Source of the DNA: Xiphydria camelus
Lineage: Eukaryota; Arthropoda; Insecta; Hymenoptera; Xiphydriidae
DNA length: 64,000 nt
Direction: 5' to 3'
NCBI GenBank assembly: GCA_963678675.1
Contig: OY783199.1
Span: forward strand, 15,012,232 to 15,076,231
Part shown: positions 31,277-43,045 of the stretch, in pieces
Position numbering within the stretch: the first letter of the stretch is position 1
How the letters are laid out: every line of letters begins with the position of its first letter
The notes under the pieces: model-generated
What the model was told of the DNA's origin: nothing
The model's database searches: none
What the model saw: the letters and a program-made list of their open reading frames with translations, nothing else
Made by a program: the position numbers and the translations under genes

Positions 31277-32450
31277 GAGAAGATCAAAATTACTTTATCT
31301 ACCAATATATCATCCTCTTTAACCAACATCTCAATCCGCACAATGATCTAGAGTTTCGCGAACCGAGAGCAATAATTCCCGTAACCCCGATCCGCGTTAT
31401 ATCGGGGAGCGCGAATTGAACCTCGTTAAAGAAATTACTCGAGACCAACACGAGAACGATAGAATCGAGACGCGTTTGGACAGAGTGCGCGCGCGCCTCT
31501 TTCAGCGATCGGTCGAGAGCCTCGCCTCGTTAATTACTCCCGCACGTAACTTCTGACCGAGTCGAGGACGTCGTCGCGTGAACGGTGTGGTCCAGTCTCC
31601 TCGGGCAAGGACCCACTTAACGCGGCGCACGTATAGGATTATCGGCGGCCCGATGACGCGAAGAAAATTCTGTAGGCCACCGCGCTTGTGCCACGCGCTT
31701 GTGTCTCGTGAAGCTGACCTTTGTACGGCGCGGAACTGATACCGCTTCTCGTTCGTGTTCCTATAGCGAGCAAAGCGTGACTCCGAATTTTATTCGGTCT
31801 TTATTATTGTAATTTATCCGCTGGTAATTCTAATCAGGTACTTCACGAATCGTAGCGCTTCCGTAATCTCGTCGCGCGTAGCGTGCAACCAATTGCCTTC
31901 CTCAGCCGAGCGCGCGTAACCAGTTTAAATATACCGCGCAACAATGTTGATTTATGGTCCGACGCGCATCTCTAGCGGTCTATCCCAAATACGACTCTTT
32001 ATTTCTCGGTGGTTCCTCGACCGACGAGGCGCCGACTGTGACTCAAATGCTCATAGAAGGTCGTGCGGATCTCCGCGGCTTGGAATATTTATCGAAATAT
32101 TTATGGAAATCGCTTGGAATATTTATCGATAGACTTTGCCGGCAGCCACTTACGCGCGGGACAGTCCAGACGTCGCGAGAAATATTGTCTCCTCGAGTTA
32201 CCGCGAGAGCGCGACTCGACATTTGCATCTATCTGCGTGTAACTCGATCGCTCGCGCTACTCGCATTGCGAACCTAACGCCTGCTGCAGTGTGGCGTCAG
32301 TATAGGTATACACGACGGTGGAATGAAAGTCTGATAAGCTCAGCAGGAAGACTGATACCGGTAAGTTTTACTGTATTTGTAATAAAAGAAGTACACGTGA
32401 GGGTTTACGAATGTTCCTACAGCTGTGCTGAAGAACAATTTTTCCTTGGA
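31277..32450. other. CpG-rich unique DNA
   Basis: No supported gene. Confidence 0.35.
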
Positions 32451-32456
32451 AAATTA

Positions 32457-32701
32457 CACAGAGGAAAATAATTTGGACATATTATTTAGTCAAAATCTTG
32501 GGACGATGAGCGAACCGTTTGGCGAAGTATGGATCCTCCTTTCATTTTGGCTAAATTGACTACTTTTTGGTCAGAGCAACTATATACTTGACTCTGGAAT
32601 AATTAAATATTTGGTTCGACTTACTAGTATTTTAGTTGGAATAACTAAGTATATTTAACTAGATGCGTTTTGTCATTTTAACCAAGTTATCTTTCTCAGT
32701 G
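32457..32701. mobile_element. CACTG-family MITE, TA duplication
   Basis: Left CACAGAGGAAAATAATTTGG, right AAGTTATCTTTCTCAGTG; TA at 32455-32456 and 32702-32703. Interior with TTTGGTTCGAC and TAGTTGGAATAACTAAG family motifs. Confidence 0.75.
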
Positions 32702-32743
32702 TACTGCTATCTGCTTTGTTTTATTATTACCTATTTTTAATTG

Positions 32744-32847
32744 CACTGAAAAATAATTAGGTTAAAATGAGATTATTTTGGCTAGGACAGCTTAACCCGT
32801 TTAACCAGAAGCGTTTCATCATTTCAGCCTAATTATTTTTCTCAATG
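32744..32847. mobile_element. Minimal CACTG-family MITE (104 bp), TG duplication
   Basis: CACTGAAAAATAATTAGG to CCTAATTATTTTTCTCAATG with TG on both sides. An internal deletion derivative that keeps little beyond termini and one AACCAG core. Confidence 0.75.
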
Positions 32848-33470
32848 TGTGTAAATATTAATGTCAACTATTGTGATTTAATATTTTGAAAAGAAAGATG
32901 ACGTAAAAAATTGTAATTAAAGTTAAAATTAATATTATCGTACCACACTGTAAAAACATCGGAAAACCGTCATGGGTATATCTTTTATTATAAATACAGT
33001 AAAATTTACTACTTTCCGCGTTTCCGCAGAATAGAAGACTGCTCGCGCCGCGCGTCCCGGACTGTACGCCGCACGTTTTCGCGTAGATCTCGATCGACGC
33101 TGTCTATCGGTACTTTTCACGGGTAATTTCACGGTTTTCACTCGGCGACGTCTTGCGCGCTTCACTGGTAGAGAGCGGCCGAATCGATAGAAATTGAAAT
33201 CTGTCTCGGTCGTGCACCGAGATACGGACGTTTCTTATTGCCACGGTTTTTTTTTCGGGAAACACGGCACGTGCTCCTGCGACGAGACCTTGATTCGCGT
33301 GTATCGCCCCGTGAAACGGGCTTTCTTCGCGATGCGCTCGTGTGCGCACGCGACGAGGGAAGGGGTAATTTCGCACGGAGAATCGCAGGACGGGGTGGTC
33401 TGCTCGTCGCGATGAGAGTTTCCCCGCGCTAAATGTGAGGCGATACGCGTTTATCGAGCGGTAATATGCT
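32848..33470. other. Unique DNA without supported gene
   Basis: CpG-rich after 33000. No feature. Confidence 0.3.
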
Positions 33471-33473
33471 CTG

Positions 33474-33815
33474 GAAAAAAGTCTGGTTAAATGTGAACCT
33501 GGGAGAAAAATTCATTTGAGATGAATAGGAATTTATTTCCACACGGAAACAACAGCAATTTTTACCGCTTCGTCGAAAACAAACTCGAATCTCAGCGCTA
33601 CTGGATAAAGCGGTAAAATTTAGTGTTTTTTTTCCGTGCATCGAACAAATGCCTTTTTGAATTTGCTTCATGTTCTACCAGGTTCTAAAAAGATATGCAA
33701 AACATTTATCTGATTCAAATAGACTTTTGTTCGATGTGAATAAATTCGTATTTATTTCAAATACATTTTTCTACCAGGTTCATACTCAATTATTACAGAT
33801 CTTCTCTCCGAGCGT
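33474..33815. mobile_element. MITE-like repeat split by a smaller element
   Basis: Left half has CCTGGGAGAAAAATTCATTTGAGATGAATAGG-type sequence, right half AATTCGTATTTATTTC, TCTACCAGGTTCA; matches 34965-35222. Interrupted by 33542-33638. Confidence 0.5.
33542..33638. mobile_element. 97-bp CACGG element, CA duplication
   Basis: Left CACGGAAACAACAGCAATTT, right TTTTTTTTCCGTG, with GTAAAATT / AATTTTTAC palindromic inner arms (TTTTACCGCTT against AAGCGGTAAAA). CA flanks both ends (33540-33541, 33639-33640). Confidence 0.7.
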
Positions 33816-34960
33816 AAATGCGTTCGGATGCTGCATCCCGCGTAGCTACATCCAACGCGCGATTGGAATAACGCGAATGTTGTACAGAGAGAGTTATGTA
33901 CATATCCCGTATCCGCGTAGACAATAGAAGTTTGCTCTCCACCGATCGCAGCTCCGATAGGGGTGAGCGGCGCATCGGGGGTGAAAAAAACCCAGACGCA
34001 ATTTTGCAGAACGCCACGCGGCGGTCGTATACAGTGTGTTCAACCCTCCGTCTTCTCCACCGCTGGAGCAGCGACCCTCTCCCTCCGGGCTACGGAGAGC
34101 AACACCCCTATAATCAGGTTTCTTCTTCAGAAAGGACGAGCTAGCAGTTTGCCAGCGACCGTAGTCCTCCCCTCGGAATTTTTGGTCGTTCACCCCCGAC
34201 GTGATTCGTTTCGCTTTATCAGACGGCTTTTCCGAGGCGCGACGTACGCGTACACCCCTTTTCAAGGGTTAATTTACATCCCGTTTTTCAATTTTGCGAA
34301 CAATTCTTCCGTTTATTTATTATTGCGGTCGCGCCGTGCGATTTATGGGGTGGAAAATCTTTACGGAATTTTCTGCGTCGTTAGATTGGTGATCCGATAC
34401 GAGGTAAAAATGTAGGGCGCTATCGCGGGGAGCACGCGAAGTACACTTCCGCTCGGCACTTCATCCCCCGCGCGGTGTGTGCGTGCGCGTCGAAGTAGAG
34501 TGCATTCGGGGTGGAACGGGGGAAAGGGCGACTCGAGGAGTGCAGTTGATATGGCGGAGTTCGCGTGACTCCGTATCGTTCCTCCCCTTTCTCGTTAAAT
34601 AACTCGGGGGTGTAATTGTTACGAAAATTGCGGGAATTAACCCCCGCGCGCTCGGCACACGACGGTGGGAGTTTTTTAATGTACGTATAGATGATTCGAA
34701 ATTAGGGCATTTCCTGAAGAAACGACACGAACACGAAAAGACCAATACAAATTTGTTATTTACAATATGTAAAAAAGGTACACACGAGTTTTCAGATGTT
34801 CTTACAGAGAGTGCGGTAATTTTTCTTTCGAAAACATTAAATCGTGATAATTTGCATTACAATTTACTCGTTTCTATAGAGAAATTGTTCTTAAGCGCAG
34901 TGGGAATGTCCGAAAACTCTTGTGCGCACCTTTTTTTTTATTACAAATACAATAAAATTT
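33816..34960. other. Unique DNA without supported gene
   Basis: Frames of up to 150 codons on both strands but no domain, and they overlap each other. No feature called. Confidence 0.3.
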
Positions 34961-34964
34961 ACTG

Positions 34965-35222
34965 GTGTCATACTGAGGAAAAAGGTCTAGTTGATTACGA
35001 ACTGAATGGACAAATTTATTTGAGATAAATAGGAATTTATTCACCGAATAAAAGTCTATTTGAATTTGATAAATGTTTCACATATCTTTTTAATCGATTA
35101 CGAATCTAGTAGAACATCAATCCAATTCAAATAGACTTTTCTTCGATTTCAATAAATTCCTATTCATCTGAAATAAATTTTTCCATTAAGTTCATATTCA
35201 ACTAGACCTTTTCCCCGGATGC
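34965..35222. mobile_element. MITE-like palindromic repeat
   Basis: AAAAAGGTCTAGTTGA...AAATTTATTTGAGATAAATAGG on the left mirrors CCTATTCATCTGAAATAAATTT...TCAACTAGACCTTTTCC on the right. Confidence 0.65.
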
Positions 35223-35361
35223 ACTTTTCACGAATTAATAAATTATCGCGATCGACAAGTTTTCATCTACCTAATCGTAATATTTCGCATGTTGCCGAAT
35301 GATATTTCAAGAATGATATTTCAATTTTCAAAGTAAACAGAGTTTACTCAATGCAATTTAC

Positions 35362-35365
<4 letters not shown>

Positions 35366-35398
<33 letters not shown>

Positions 35399-35443
35399 AT
35401 GGGGAGGGAGGGAGGGAGGGAGGGAGGGAGGGGAGAGAGAAAA
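35366..35443 (+). repeat. (GA)n then (GGGA)n microsatellite
   Basis: About 13 GA units followed by about seven GGGA units and a short GA tail; strongly purine-only strand. Confidence 0.9.
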
Positions 35444-35444
35444 T

Positions 35445-35682
35445 TATGGTTGGATCGCGATCGAAAATTACTTGTAGGGTCGCCAGCAATTATCAATTTA
35501 TGCAAATGAAATTTTTTAACGCATCAATCAGATATCTCTTCCTTACAATCATGTGGAATAAATTGCAAGGAAGAAATATCTAATTAATAATAAAAAAGAT
35601 CTAATCGACGTAAATAGATAATTACTCGCGACCCCGCAAGTTATTTTCACCAGATCCAACCAATTCTTTTTCTCAGTGTACT
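35445..35682. mobile_element. MITE related to 31011-31274
   Basis: Shares CTCTTCCTTACAATCATGTGGA, GCAAGGAAGAAATAT and right end CAATTCTTTTTCTCAGTG. The left end is blurred by the microsatellite. Confidence 0.55.
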
Positions 35683-36100
35683 TATCGGTGCAAACACGGC
35701 GTGAGAGAATTGATATCGCGGAGAAACCACACCGCGCCGCTCCACTTTTCTTCCGGTGGTTTCGCTCAGCGCCTCGTCCCCGTCGCGTTTACCTCTGACA
35801 TGGATGACCACTAGTTGAATTCATCCGCGGAGGCGCGTTCCGTGGCATTAGGAGTAATCCGACTTCTTTGATCCAATTTCCACGGCCGAGACGTGAGAAA
35901 GAGTGATGGACGCGCGGTGAAAGAAGGCGGACTCTTGGTCGACTGCATTTATCATCGTTATTGTTTGACTAGTGAGAAAAAAATTGCTCCGTGGATTCTC
36001 GCGTCGCTCGCCGGTTTCGAGTTCGTTGGCCCGCGACGCGCGTAAGTATGCGAGCGGGACGAAATGTCTGATTGATACGACTTTTTAATCGCGCGATTAA
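35683..36100. other. CpG-rich unique DNA
   Basis: Nothing recognisable. Confidence 0.3.
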
Positions 36101-36498
36101 TAATTGAGCCGTTGAAAACCAGAATGGTGTAAGTCACATTTCATGTAAGCTGAAATTATTTGACTGCAAAGTTAAGTACAATTTGAAAAATCTGTCTAGA
36201 TGATACAAAGCAGATCTTTACGATTTAAAATATCCGTTTGTATCATCTAGACAGATTTTTCAAATTGTACTTAACTTTGCAGTCAAATAATCTCAGCTTA
36301 CATGAAATGTGACTTACAAGGGGACCCTTCGAAAGTCGGAGCACCGATTGTAATGAATTTTTTTTTATAAATAAAGGGAAGTCCCCTGAGTAACGCTCAT
36401 ACTTTACTTTTGTCCAATGCGCCTTCGTTTATTTAAAAAAAAAGAAATTGTTTTGACGCGTAAAGTGTGTACTGTAATGTAATACTCGGTATCCAAGA

Positions 36499-36576
36499 TA
36501 GCGGCGTGGCGCAGTCGGCTAAGGCATAGACTTACCACGCGGGCGTCCCGCGTTCGATTCCCGTGCATGCACTATC
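36499..36576 (+). other. tRNA-like module in left arm
   Basis: A-box-like TGGCGCAGTCGGCTAAGG and B-box-like CGTTCGATTCC at tRNA spacing, with a plausible T-arm (CCGCGTTCGATTCCCGTGC). The acceptor stem does not close, so it is not a functional tRNA. Flanked by GATA/TATC. Confidence 0.6.
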
Positions 36577-36741
36577 TTTTTTTTTTGCCAATTTCGAACT
36601 TTTTCACTTTTTTTATTATTCAAACTATTGCTACTAATCTTTAGAAGTAAAATAAATCTAGGTAAGGCGAAAAAACAAAATTTAAACACGTTCAATTACA
36701 AAAAGCATTTTCATTTATTCGTAACAAGTGACATTTTAAAT

Positions 36742-37029
36742 TTAATTGGTATACTTATCGCTAATTCCATCGGACGATTCCGATGGTGATTCTGGGGCCG
36801 ACATCTTACATACTTTAGGATGATAAATATCATATAAACACTTAAAACACAAAATCTCTTTACACCAAGCACATTTCATAAACGTTACAAAACCGCAGTT
36901 ACATTTTTGTTTCAAATTGCTCAATGGGAAACAGACATCATTTATATTATTGAAAAAAGGTCTTTCTTCTATCAATTTAGACGCAAACCACGCATATTTA
37001 ATCATCTCGGTGAATGCGGGCGCACTCAA
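36742..37029 (-). CDS. Cys-rich C-terminal fragment of a transposon protein (95 aa)
   Basis: Contains C-N-C (residues ~42-44), CAWCKEILCFKCLYDIYH and a final K-V-C, followed by a Ser/Glu-rich acidic tail. The paired cysteines with a trailing YH-x(3)-C suggest a small zinc-binding module of the kind found at transposase C-termini. There is no upstream catalytic domain inside the element, so it is most likely a 3' remnant; whether the ATG at 37029 is used is unknown. A decayed homologue lies at 432-589. Confidence 0.5.
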   Translation of the reverse strand: MSAPAFTEMIKYAWFASKLIEERPFFNNINDVCFPLSNLKQKCNCGFVTFMKCAWCKEILCFKCLYDIYHPKVCKMSAPESPSESSDGISDKYTN

Positions 37030-37367
37030 CTGATGATGAATAATTGAGTGGATCTTGATTGCGTCTTCTCGAGATTGACGGTGTTGACGTCACGAGTGAA
37101 TTACCACCAAATTTAATGAATGTTTCGTAGGAAAATGAGTAATTTGCACTTACCCGGCATTGACGTCATTTAATGTGAAGCATAGAAATTGTCACCAAAA
37201 CTTCACTAATTTGCCTTCGAATGATTAGTAACAATCGTTCAAAATATAGTTTTAAATGCAAAAAAATTTTTTATTCACGTTACCTAGATTTATTTTACTT
37301 CTAAAGATTAGTAGCAATAGTTTGAATAATAAAAAAAGTGAAAAAGTTCGAAATTGGCAAAAAAAAA

Positions 37368-37580
37368 GATAGTGCATGCACGGGAATCGAACGCGGGACG
37401 CCCGCGTGGTAAGTCTATGCCTTAGGGCCGGTTTATTCACCTTCAGTTAAATTTACCCAGCAGATAATTACCTTGGATACAATTGTGCTGACAATTGTTT
37501 CCATAGAAATTACCTTTGAGATAAATTTAACAGGAGGTGAATAAACCGGTCCTTAGCCGTCTGCGCCACGCCATTATCTT
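37368..37580 (-). other. tRNA-like module in right arm, split by a MITE
   Basis: Inverted copy of 36499-36576 interrupted at the A-box side by 37425-37552. Otherwise nearly identical, indicating recent arm homogenisation or a young element. Confidence 0.6.
37425..37552. mobile_element. Harbinger-like MITE, 128 bp, TTA duplication
   Basis: Termini GGGCCGGTTTATTCACCT and AGGTGAATAAACCGGTCC; TTA at 37422-37424 and 37553-37555. The left arm (near 36530) keeps the empty site. A TTA duplication suits the TWA rule of PIF/Harbinger elements. Confidence 0.75.
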
Positions 37581-37915
37581 GGATACCGAGTATTACATTA
37601 CAGTACACACTTTACGCGTCAAAACAATTTCTTTTTTTTTCAAATAAACAAAGGCGCATTGGACAAAAGTAAAGTATAAGCGTTACTCAGGGGACTTCCC
37701 TTTATTTATAAAAAAAAATTCATTACAATCGGTGCTCCGACTTTCGAAGGGTCCCCTTGTTAGACCATTCTGGTTTTCAACAGATATTTTAAATCGTAAA
37801 TATCTGTTTTGTATCACCTAGACAGATTTTTCAAATTGTACTTAACTTTGCAGTCAAACAATCTCAGCTTACATGAAATGTGACTTACACTATTCTGGTT
37901 TTCAACGGCTCAATT

Positions 37916-38713
37916 CAGTCTGAATTGAAATACGAAGAATCCATCGGTGCAGCGGACCCGGTATATCATATCGAAGAGATGGCGGAGAGCTGCAATAGTG
38001 TCATCATTGACCTCGCGCGCGCACAATTCATCACTCGTTAATTCCCACCCATTTATCGAACCTTCCATCGCGCGCGATTCGTTTCCACCGAGAGCCATTC
38101 GCATTCTCTCCGTCTCCGCGCAGAATTTCACTTCCAAACGGCACATCGCCGCCGCGCGGCTCGCGGTTAATTATTATCGCCCCGCGCGTCTGCGAAGCGC
38201 GCCTACGAAGATATTATCTCGCGCGCACACATACACACACACACACACACAGCCGAACGACACCGTTCATCAGGCGCGCTCGCCTCGCACCGCGATCAAC
38301 GCGGCGCTATACGTATCTTTAGCCGGTGATCATAATCCCATTACTGTCCAATCCCGGGCATTCGCTCGGAGGCCGTTAATCGGGATGTGAATATTCATCG
38401 TGGGTATTCCGTCGTGGCGAGTATATCATTGACTTTTCTCACGTCGTAAAGAACGAGATCGGCGATTATACCCATTCCTCGCGCGACGAGAGTAGATGGG
38501 AAGAGGAACGGCGAAGAAAAAGCGAGATGCTCTGAAGACGGAGATTCGCAGCCTCCGTTTCATCTCTCTCTTTTTCTTTCTTCTTCTCTCTTCTTTCCAC
38601 TTTTGCTTGAGTATCATTTATCGGGATTTTATTTTATTTTCGAAATAATCGAGCTTGAATGGAACTCTGAATGAAACTCCAGTCGAATTTACTGCCTGCG
38701 ATAGTTCCGTGTT
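37916..38713. other. Unique DNA with a short microsatellite
   Basis: An AC repeat lies at 38226-38250. Other frames are compositional. No gene supported. Confidence 0.35.
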
Positions 38714-38718
38714 AAATT

Positions 38719-38953
38719 GAGCCGTTGAAAGCCAGAATGGTCTAAGTCACATTTCATGTAAGCTGAGATTATTTGACTGCAAAGTTAAGTACAATTTGAA
38801 AAATCTGTCTAGATGATACAAAACAGATATTTACGATTTAAAATATTTGTTTGTATCATCTAGACAGATTTTTCAAATTGTACTTAAATTTGCAGTCAAA
38901 TAATCTCAGCTTACATGAAATGTGACTTAGACCATTCTGGCTTTCAACGGCTC
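38719..38953. mobile_element. Intact palindromic MITE, GAGCCGTTGAAAGCC termini
   Basis: Near-perfect hairpin: arms with TAAGTCACATTTCATGTAAG and its inverse, and TCTAGATGATACAAA opposite TTTGTATCATCTAGA. AATT on both sides could be a target duplication or part of the termini; the same AATT at the second copy (36106-37911) leaves this undecided. Confidence 0.8.
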
Positions 38954-38959
38954 AATTCT

Positions 38960-39735
38960 ACACGCGACCGGTGTAAATGTATCCATAAATTCTTGATTCG
39001 TTGTTATTCGGCTGAGAATAGAACTTTTTTTCACGTCTTTGCACAGCCCGATAAAACGAGTTTCGCACTTCCATCTGAAAGTATTTACATCGAGTTCCTT
39101 ATTAGGCAATTCTCAAATTGCACGCTATATAGGTATACACGTACCCGCATTCACGGCCCGATATCATCACGCCGTAATAATAAAAGTAGAATCCTATACC
39201 GCGCAACCATTAATTATTACGATAGCCCGGCGTATACCGGTTTTCAATTAAGCCGAAGTACCGTGATTTCCTTTCGACGTCGTCGTCGTCGTCGTCGGCG
39301 GCGGCGGCAACCCCTCCGCTCATTGTTTAAGTTTGATTGGCCTGCGGTCGGGGCCGCAATTTGCGGTTTTTACGAATAATCTCGCGATGCACGCGCCGAC
39401 TTTCTAACCGAAAGTAACAGCGATTCAAAAGCGATCCGTCCGCGCTGATATAATCATCGGGAGGATCCCCCGAGTCACGCCGTAAGGACTCGCCCATGAT
39501 TGCATCGCGGCCGAGCGCCTGCTTTCTCCGCGCGTCGTTTCGTCTCTCTCTTGCTATAGACCGGCGATCAGGGTCGTCGATGAACGGTGACCGAGGAGGA
39601 AGATGAAGTTGGAAAGGAGGAAAGAGGTTGAAGTTGCGGTGGAGGCGACACGGTGGCAAGTCATACGGTTCACAGTTAATCTAACAGTACTCTTACGCGG
39701 GCTGGGTCATCCGCGAGTGGTTCATTGATTGAGCC
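38960..39735. other. Unique DNA with CGT/CGG triplet repeat
   Basis: A (CGT)n(CGG)n tract lies at about 39279-39309. No gene supported. Confidence 0.35.
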
Positions 39736-39739
39736 ATCT

Positions 39740-39976
39740 CCAGCGAGAAAAGTAATTTGGTCAGTCTAACCAAAATCTTGGAGACGATGACCAAGCTGAT
39801 TGGTGAAATATTGATCCTCCGTCTGTTTGATGTTCTAACCAAATTTTGGTTAGAATAATTAAAGATTTAATTAAAATAATTCGATATTTGGTTCAACTGA
39901 CCAGTATTTTGGTTAGAATGATTAAACGCGTCTAACTAGATACGTTTTGTCATTTTGATCAAATTATTATACTCAG
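39740..39976. mobile_element. CACTG-family MITE, diverged
   Basis: Left GCGAGAAAAGTAATTTGGTC, right TTGATCAAATTATTATACTCAG. Interior family motifs ACCAAATTTTGGTTAGAATAA and TCTAACTAGATACG. Confidence 0.6.
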
Positions 39977-40062
39977 TCTTGCTGCAAGTTATCGTAGAAT
40001 TTTTTGTATCGGAAAATTCGACCCTCATTGGACGTTTATCAAACGTAAAATATGTACTGAGA

Positions 40063-40400
40063 GAAAAATGTATTTGTAGTTAATAAACGCAGTCTTGAAT
40101 ATAGTGAAATAAATATTTTGTTGGGACGAGAAAATATTTATTAATCATTACCGGTAGTAGTTATCGAATATCTTTCTATTGAGAGAAAAGCTTATTTGTA
40201 GTTAGTAGACGTATAATTGAATATGGCGAAGTAAATATTTCGTTGGGACGAGAAAATATTTATTAATCATTAGAATATTTATTCGATTCTGAACAATTGC
40301 CTACAATGGTTAACGAATATCTATTTGTCTCCACGAAATATTTATTTCGCTATGTTCAAGTATACGTTTATTATTTATAAATAAGCTGTTCTTTCTATGT
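40063..40400. mobile_element. MITE with internal duplication
   Basis: ACTGAGAGAAAAATGTATTTGTAG start; AATAAATATTT(T/C)GTTGGGACGAGA occurs twice (near 40110 and 40225) in tandem, with an inverse copy (CCACGAAATATTTATTTCG) near 40345. Same family as 51489-51731. Confidence 0.55.
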
Positions 40401-40842
40401 AGATATACAGCTTTCTGTACGCGATCAACACTCGTCTATCATAGCCAACAAAAATTGATACGTAAAATGAGGGGCTTGGAGTGAAAAGTGACAATATCCA
40501 AGAAAGCGATTTTTCAGGAAAAGGAAAAAATCGAAAACACAAAAGTTTCACACTGAAACTTCTCGTCTATTGCACCAAGTGTTGGGAACGCGACCCGATA
40601 GACGACTCCGGGCGATGTCTGAATCAGTCGGCGCGCATGCGCGTAGATTTGATTATGATAAACTGCATTCAAGGTGGATATTGTCACTTTTCACTCCAAG
40701 CCGATGTTTTCTTTCCGTTTTCGCCCAGTTTGATCAGCTGTGATGATGTAAAATCGAGTGTAATTCATACTAAACACTGAAGTTAACGTTGAGAAAGAAT
40801 TTTACGGCAAAATAGTAATGTATTCGCAAAAATCTTGATTTT

Positions 40843-40848
40843 TTTATT
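40843..40848 (-). terminator. Polyadenylation signal
   Basis: AATAAA on the minus strand about 93 nt beyond the DUF7869-gene stop codon. Confidence 0.45.
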
Positions 40849-40940
40849 TCGAAAAAAAAAATGAAAAATTTAACAAACATGGTTGAAAATACTTGGGAAA
40901 AAAATAGATAAGAGTACAATAGTTTCGATTACTTCTTACG

Positions 40941-42943
40941 CTAAACGATTAAATCAACCGACTCGTTGAGTGGGACACAATCAGGGTCGTCTACATTTTC
41001 AGCTTCCAGATCCATATCTTCGATTTCAACTGTCTCATCCAAAACCGTTCTGTAAAATTGGAGCCGATTGTCTGTTCTCCAATCATCGCCGAAGTGCTTT
41101 TTTAATAACTTCTCAACATCGCTTTTTTTTTCTTTTTTAAGGCTGTTTCCTTCGGCAAGTGTAGTAAGGCGAATATCCCTCGGCGTTTTCTTACGAATAC
41201 AAACAGAACCATAATTTGAAACATCGTGGTAGTAATGCGGCTCTCCTTTTATTTCGATCATGGCAGGATTTGTTGGTTTTTTTTTCAACATTATTCGTTT
41301 AACCTTGGAAATTTGAAATGGCCATGTTTGTGTATGCTTGATAACACCCTTCATACCGCTTTTGAAATCGTATATCTTTACTGACGGCGACACTTCGATA
41401 ACTTCACCAACATTCCCAATAATCGTGAGCAGCTCCTTCGGATCCGTAATCATCTCGTATCTCTTTAATTCACGTTCAATTTTTCCGAATACGCGGTCCG
41501 GGGGTATGAAACTATGACCAGTTACTGGAAAAATTAGGCATACGTCTTCGATATTAGCTGGAGCATACTTTGAAAACCAATACATCACCATAGAAACGAA
41601 AATCGTGTTCTTATTTTGCCCGCCGCAGCCATCAGCCATCAAACGAACTCGTTTATAATTTTTCAAATCAACGGATTGCAGCAAATGGAAAATACAAGAT
41701 GCGATGAGATTGGCGTTCTTTTGGTACTGATTTTCAAACCAACAGAAGCTTTTTACATTTTCTTTAGTTAGAGTTGATTTCGAATGCCCGATGACTGCAG
41801 TAAAATTGTATAAGTATAGCTGGCGCGAATAATATGCAGCGCTGTCCTGCACCTTTGGAAGAGGCTGGTTTTTCTCACAATCAAAGGAAACCAAAAATAA
41901 ATCTTTATCGGCATCTCGTAGGTACTCGAAGAAAGCAGCAGCACGTTTTTTATGAATATCCCTGGAGGCAATGAGCTCGCTTTTCTTTTCTTCATCTACA
42001 ACAGATAATCATTCGAAATAAATAAAACGAAATGAACAAAATAACATTGAGAGTTGATTTTTATCAGTGTATTACCTTTTTCTTTATTAATTCGTTCTTT
42101 GAAGCTCAAGCACGTCGAACACACATCGCTGGCCGGCGAACCAAACCCAAAATTCATTTCAGTGTTGAAAACGAACCGAAAATACGATGATTTTACACCC
42201 TCCAGCTGCGTCCACTCCGAATACATCCGATACAGCTTCTCAATATTCAAGTCACAACTGAGATACCTTCTAACTGTCTGGCTGCGACAGTAATGTGACT
42301 CTTTTGATGGAAACTGCGACATGAATAGTTTTATATCTTCAGTTTGAAGAGCAGATCGTTCCTTGACAGATTGTGCAACACCGCCTCTTCTTTCGTTCAA
42401 ATCACTATTTTCCATGTACCGTTTGGCGATATTGTTCACCCGACGACGCGAAATATGCAAAATATTTAAAAATGCGGGCTGGCATATTTGAACTAACGCA
42501 TGTCTACTATCCCGTACGAAAAATTTAGTGCGGACTAAGCACGGCGAGTATTTTCTGTCTTCGTCTTTCACACGTTCTCTGATAGGAGGACTTATTTCGA
42601 GATGTTTGAGCAGAAAAAGGTTCTGAGATTTACGATCCTTGTACTTGTAGAACATTTTATGGAAATTGTAAACTTCCAACGCCGTGAGAGATGAACAACG
42701 AAAAGCCGCTTCTTTTTTTGGATGAGTGCAACGTGGCCGTACCGGTGGAAATGCTGGTAAATATCTAAAATGAGAAACGAATACAATCAACTCGAAATGA
42801 ACATTATCACAGCGTGAATGAGATAAATTAGCTCTGAAGTGTATTCTGTCGTCTTACCTTAGTCTCTTCTCTTTTGCTTGCTTCCATTCCCCCGGCCGAG
42901 GTGTTTTTTTCCGAGATACACTATTTCTCTTCGAGTTACCCAT
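40941..42943 (-). CDS. DUF7869-type transposase candidate (3 exons, 609 aa)
   Basis: Exons 42943-42858, 42764-42076 and 41995-40941; both introns have GT/AG borders and phases join to 610 codons including the stop. The N-terminus is basic (MGNSKRNSVSRKK). Residues 242-247 hold a D-V-C-S-T-C knuckle. The third exon carries an RNase H-like core: F-D-C at D297 with PLPK soon after, A-D-G-C-G-G-Q-N-K-N around D380, then G-H-S-F near 418-421, D425 and E432. D297, D380 and D425 or E432 are plausible metal ligands. This motif order is what I know as DUF7869, a domain common in uncharacterised insect and cnidarian proteins. The element context (TIRs, AAAT duplication, no other ORF) indicates it is the transposase; catalysis is inferred. 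No stop or frameshift seen. Confidence 0.8.
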
Positions 42944-43045
42944 TTTTAAAGTTACAAAAATGCGTGAATATCAACAATAATCCATAAACTTTTAGAATAT
43001 TAACGTGATTTTTAACCAACAAAATAGCAAACTGCAGAACTGTAT

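Larger units (their letters stand above)
36317..37759. mobile_element. Foldback transposon with tRNA-like arms and a Cys-rich ORF, TTA duplication
   Basis: Ends CAAGGGGACCCTTCGAAAGT and its inverse, TTA on both sides (36314-36316, 37760-37762). The intact MITE at 38719-38953 reads GACTTAGACC at this point and so serves as the empty site. Inverted arms extend about 350 bp (36317-36680 against 37270-37759) and include a tRNA-like sequence. The unpaired middle carries ORF 36742-37029. It lacks a full transposase, so it is probably a deletion derivative. Confidence 0.85.
36106..37911. mobile_element. GAGCCGTTGAAA palindromic MITE, split and rearranged
   Basis: The outer ends GAGCCGTTGAAAACCAG and CTGGTTTTCAACGGCTC are the termini of the 238-bp MITE seen intact at 38719-38953. 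Here the first copy (36106-36316, continuing at 37760) is split by the 36317-37759 element and fused to a second, truncated copy (about 37782-37911). AATT abuts both outer ends, as it does at the intact copy. Confidence 0.75.
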
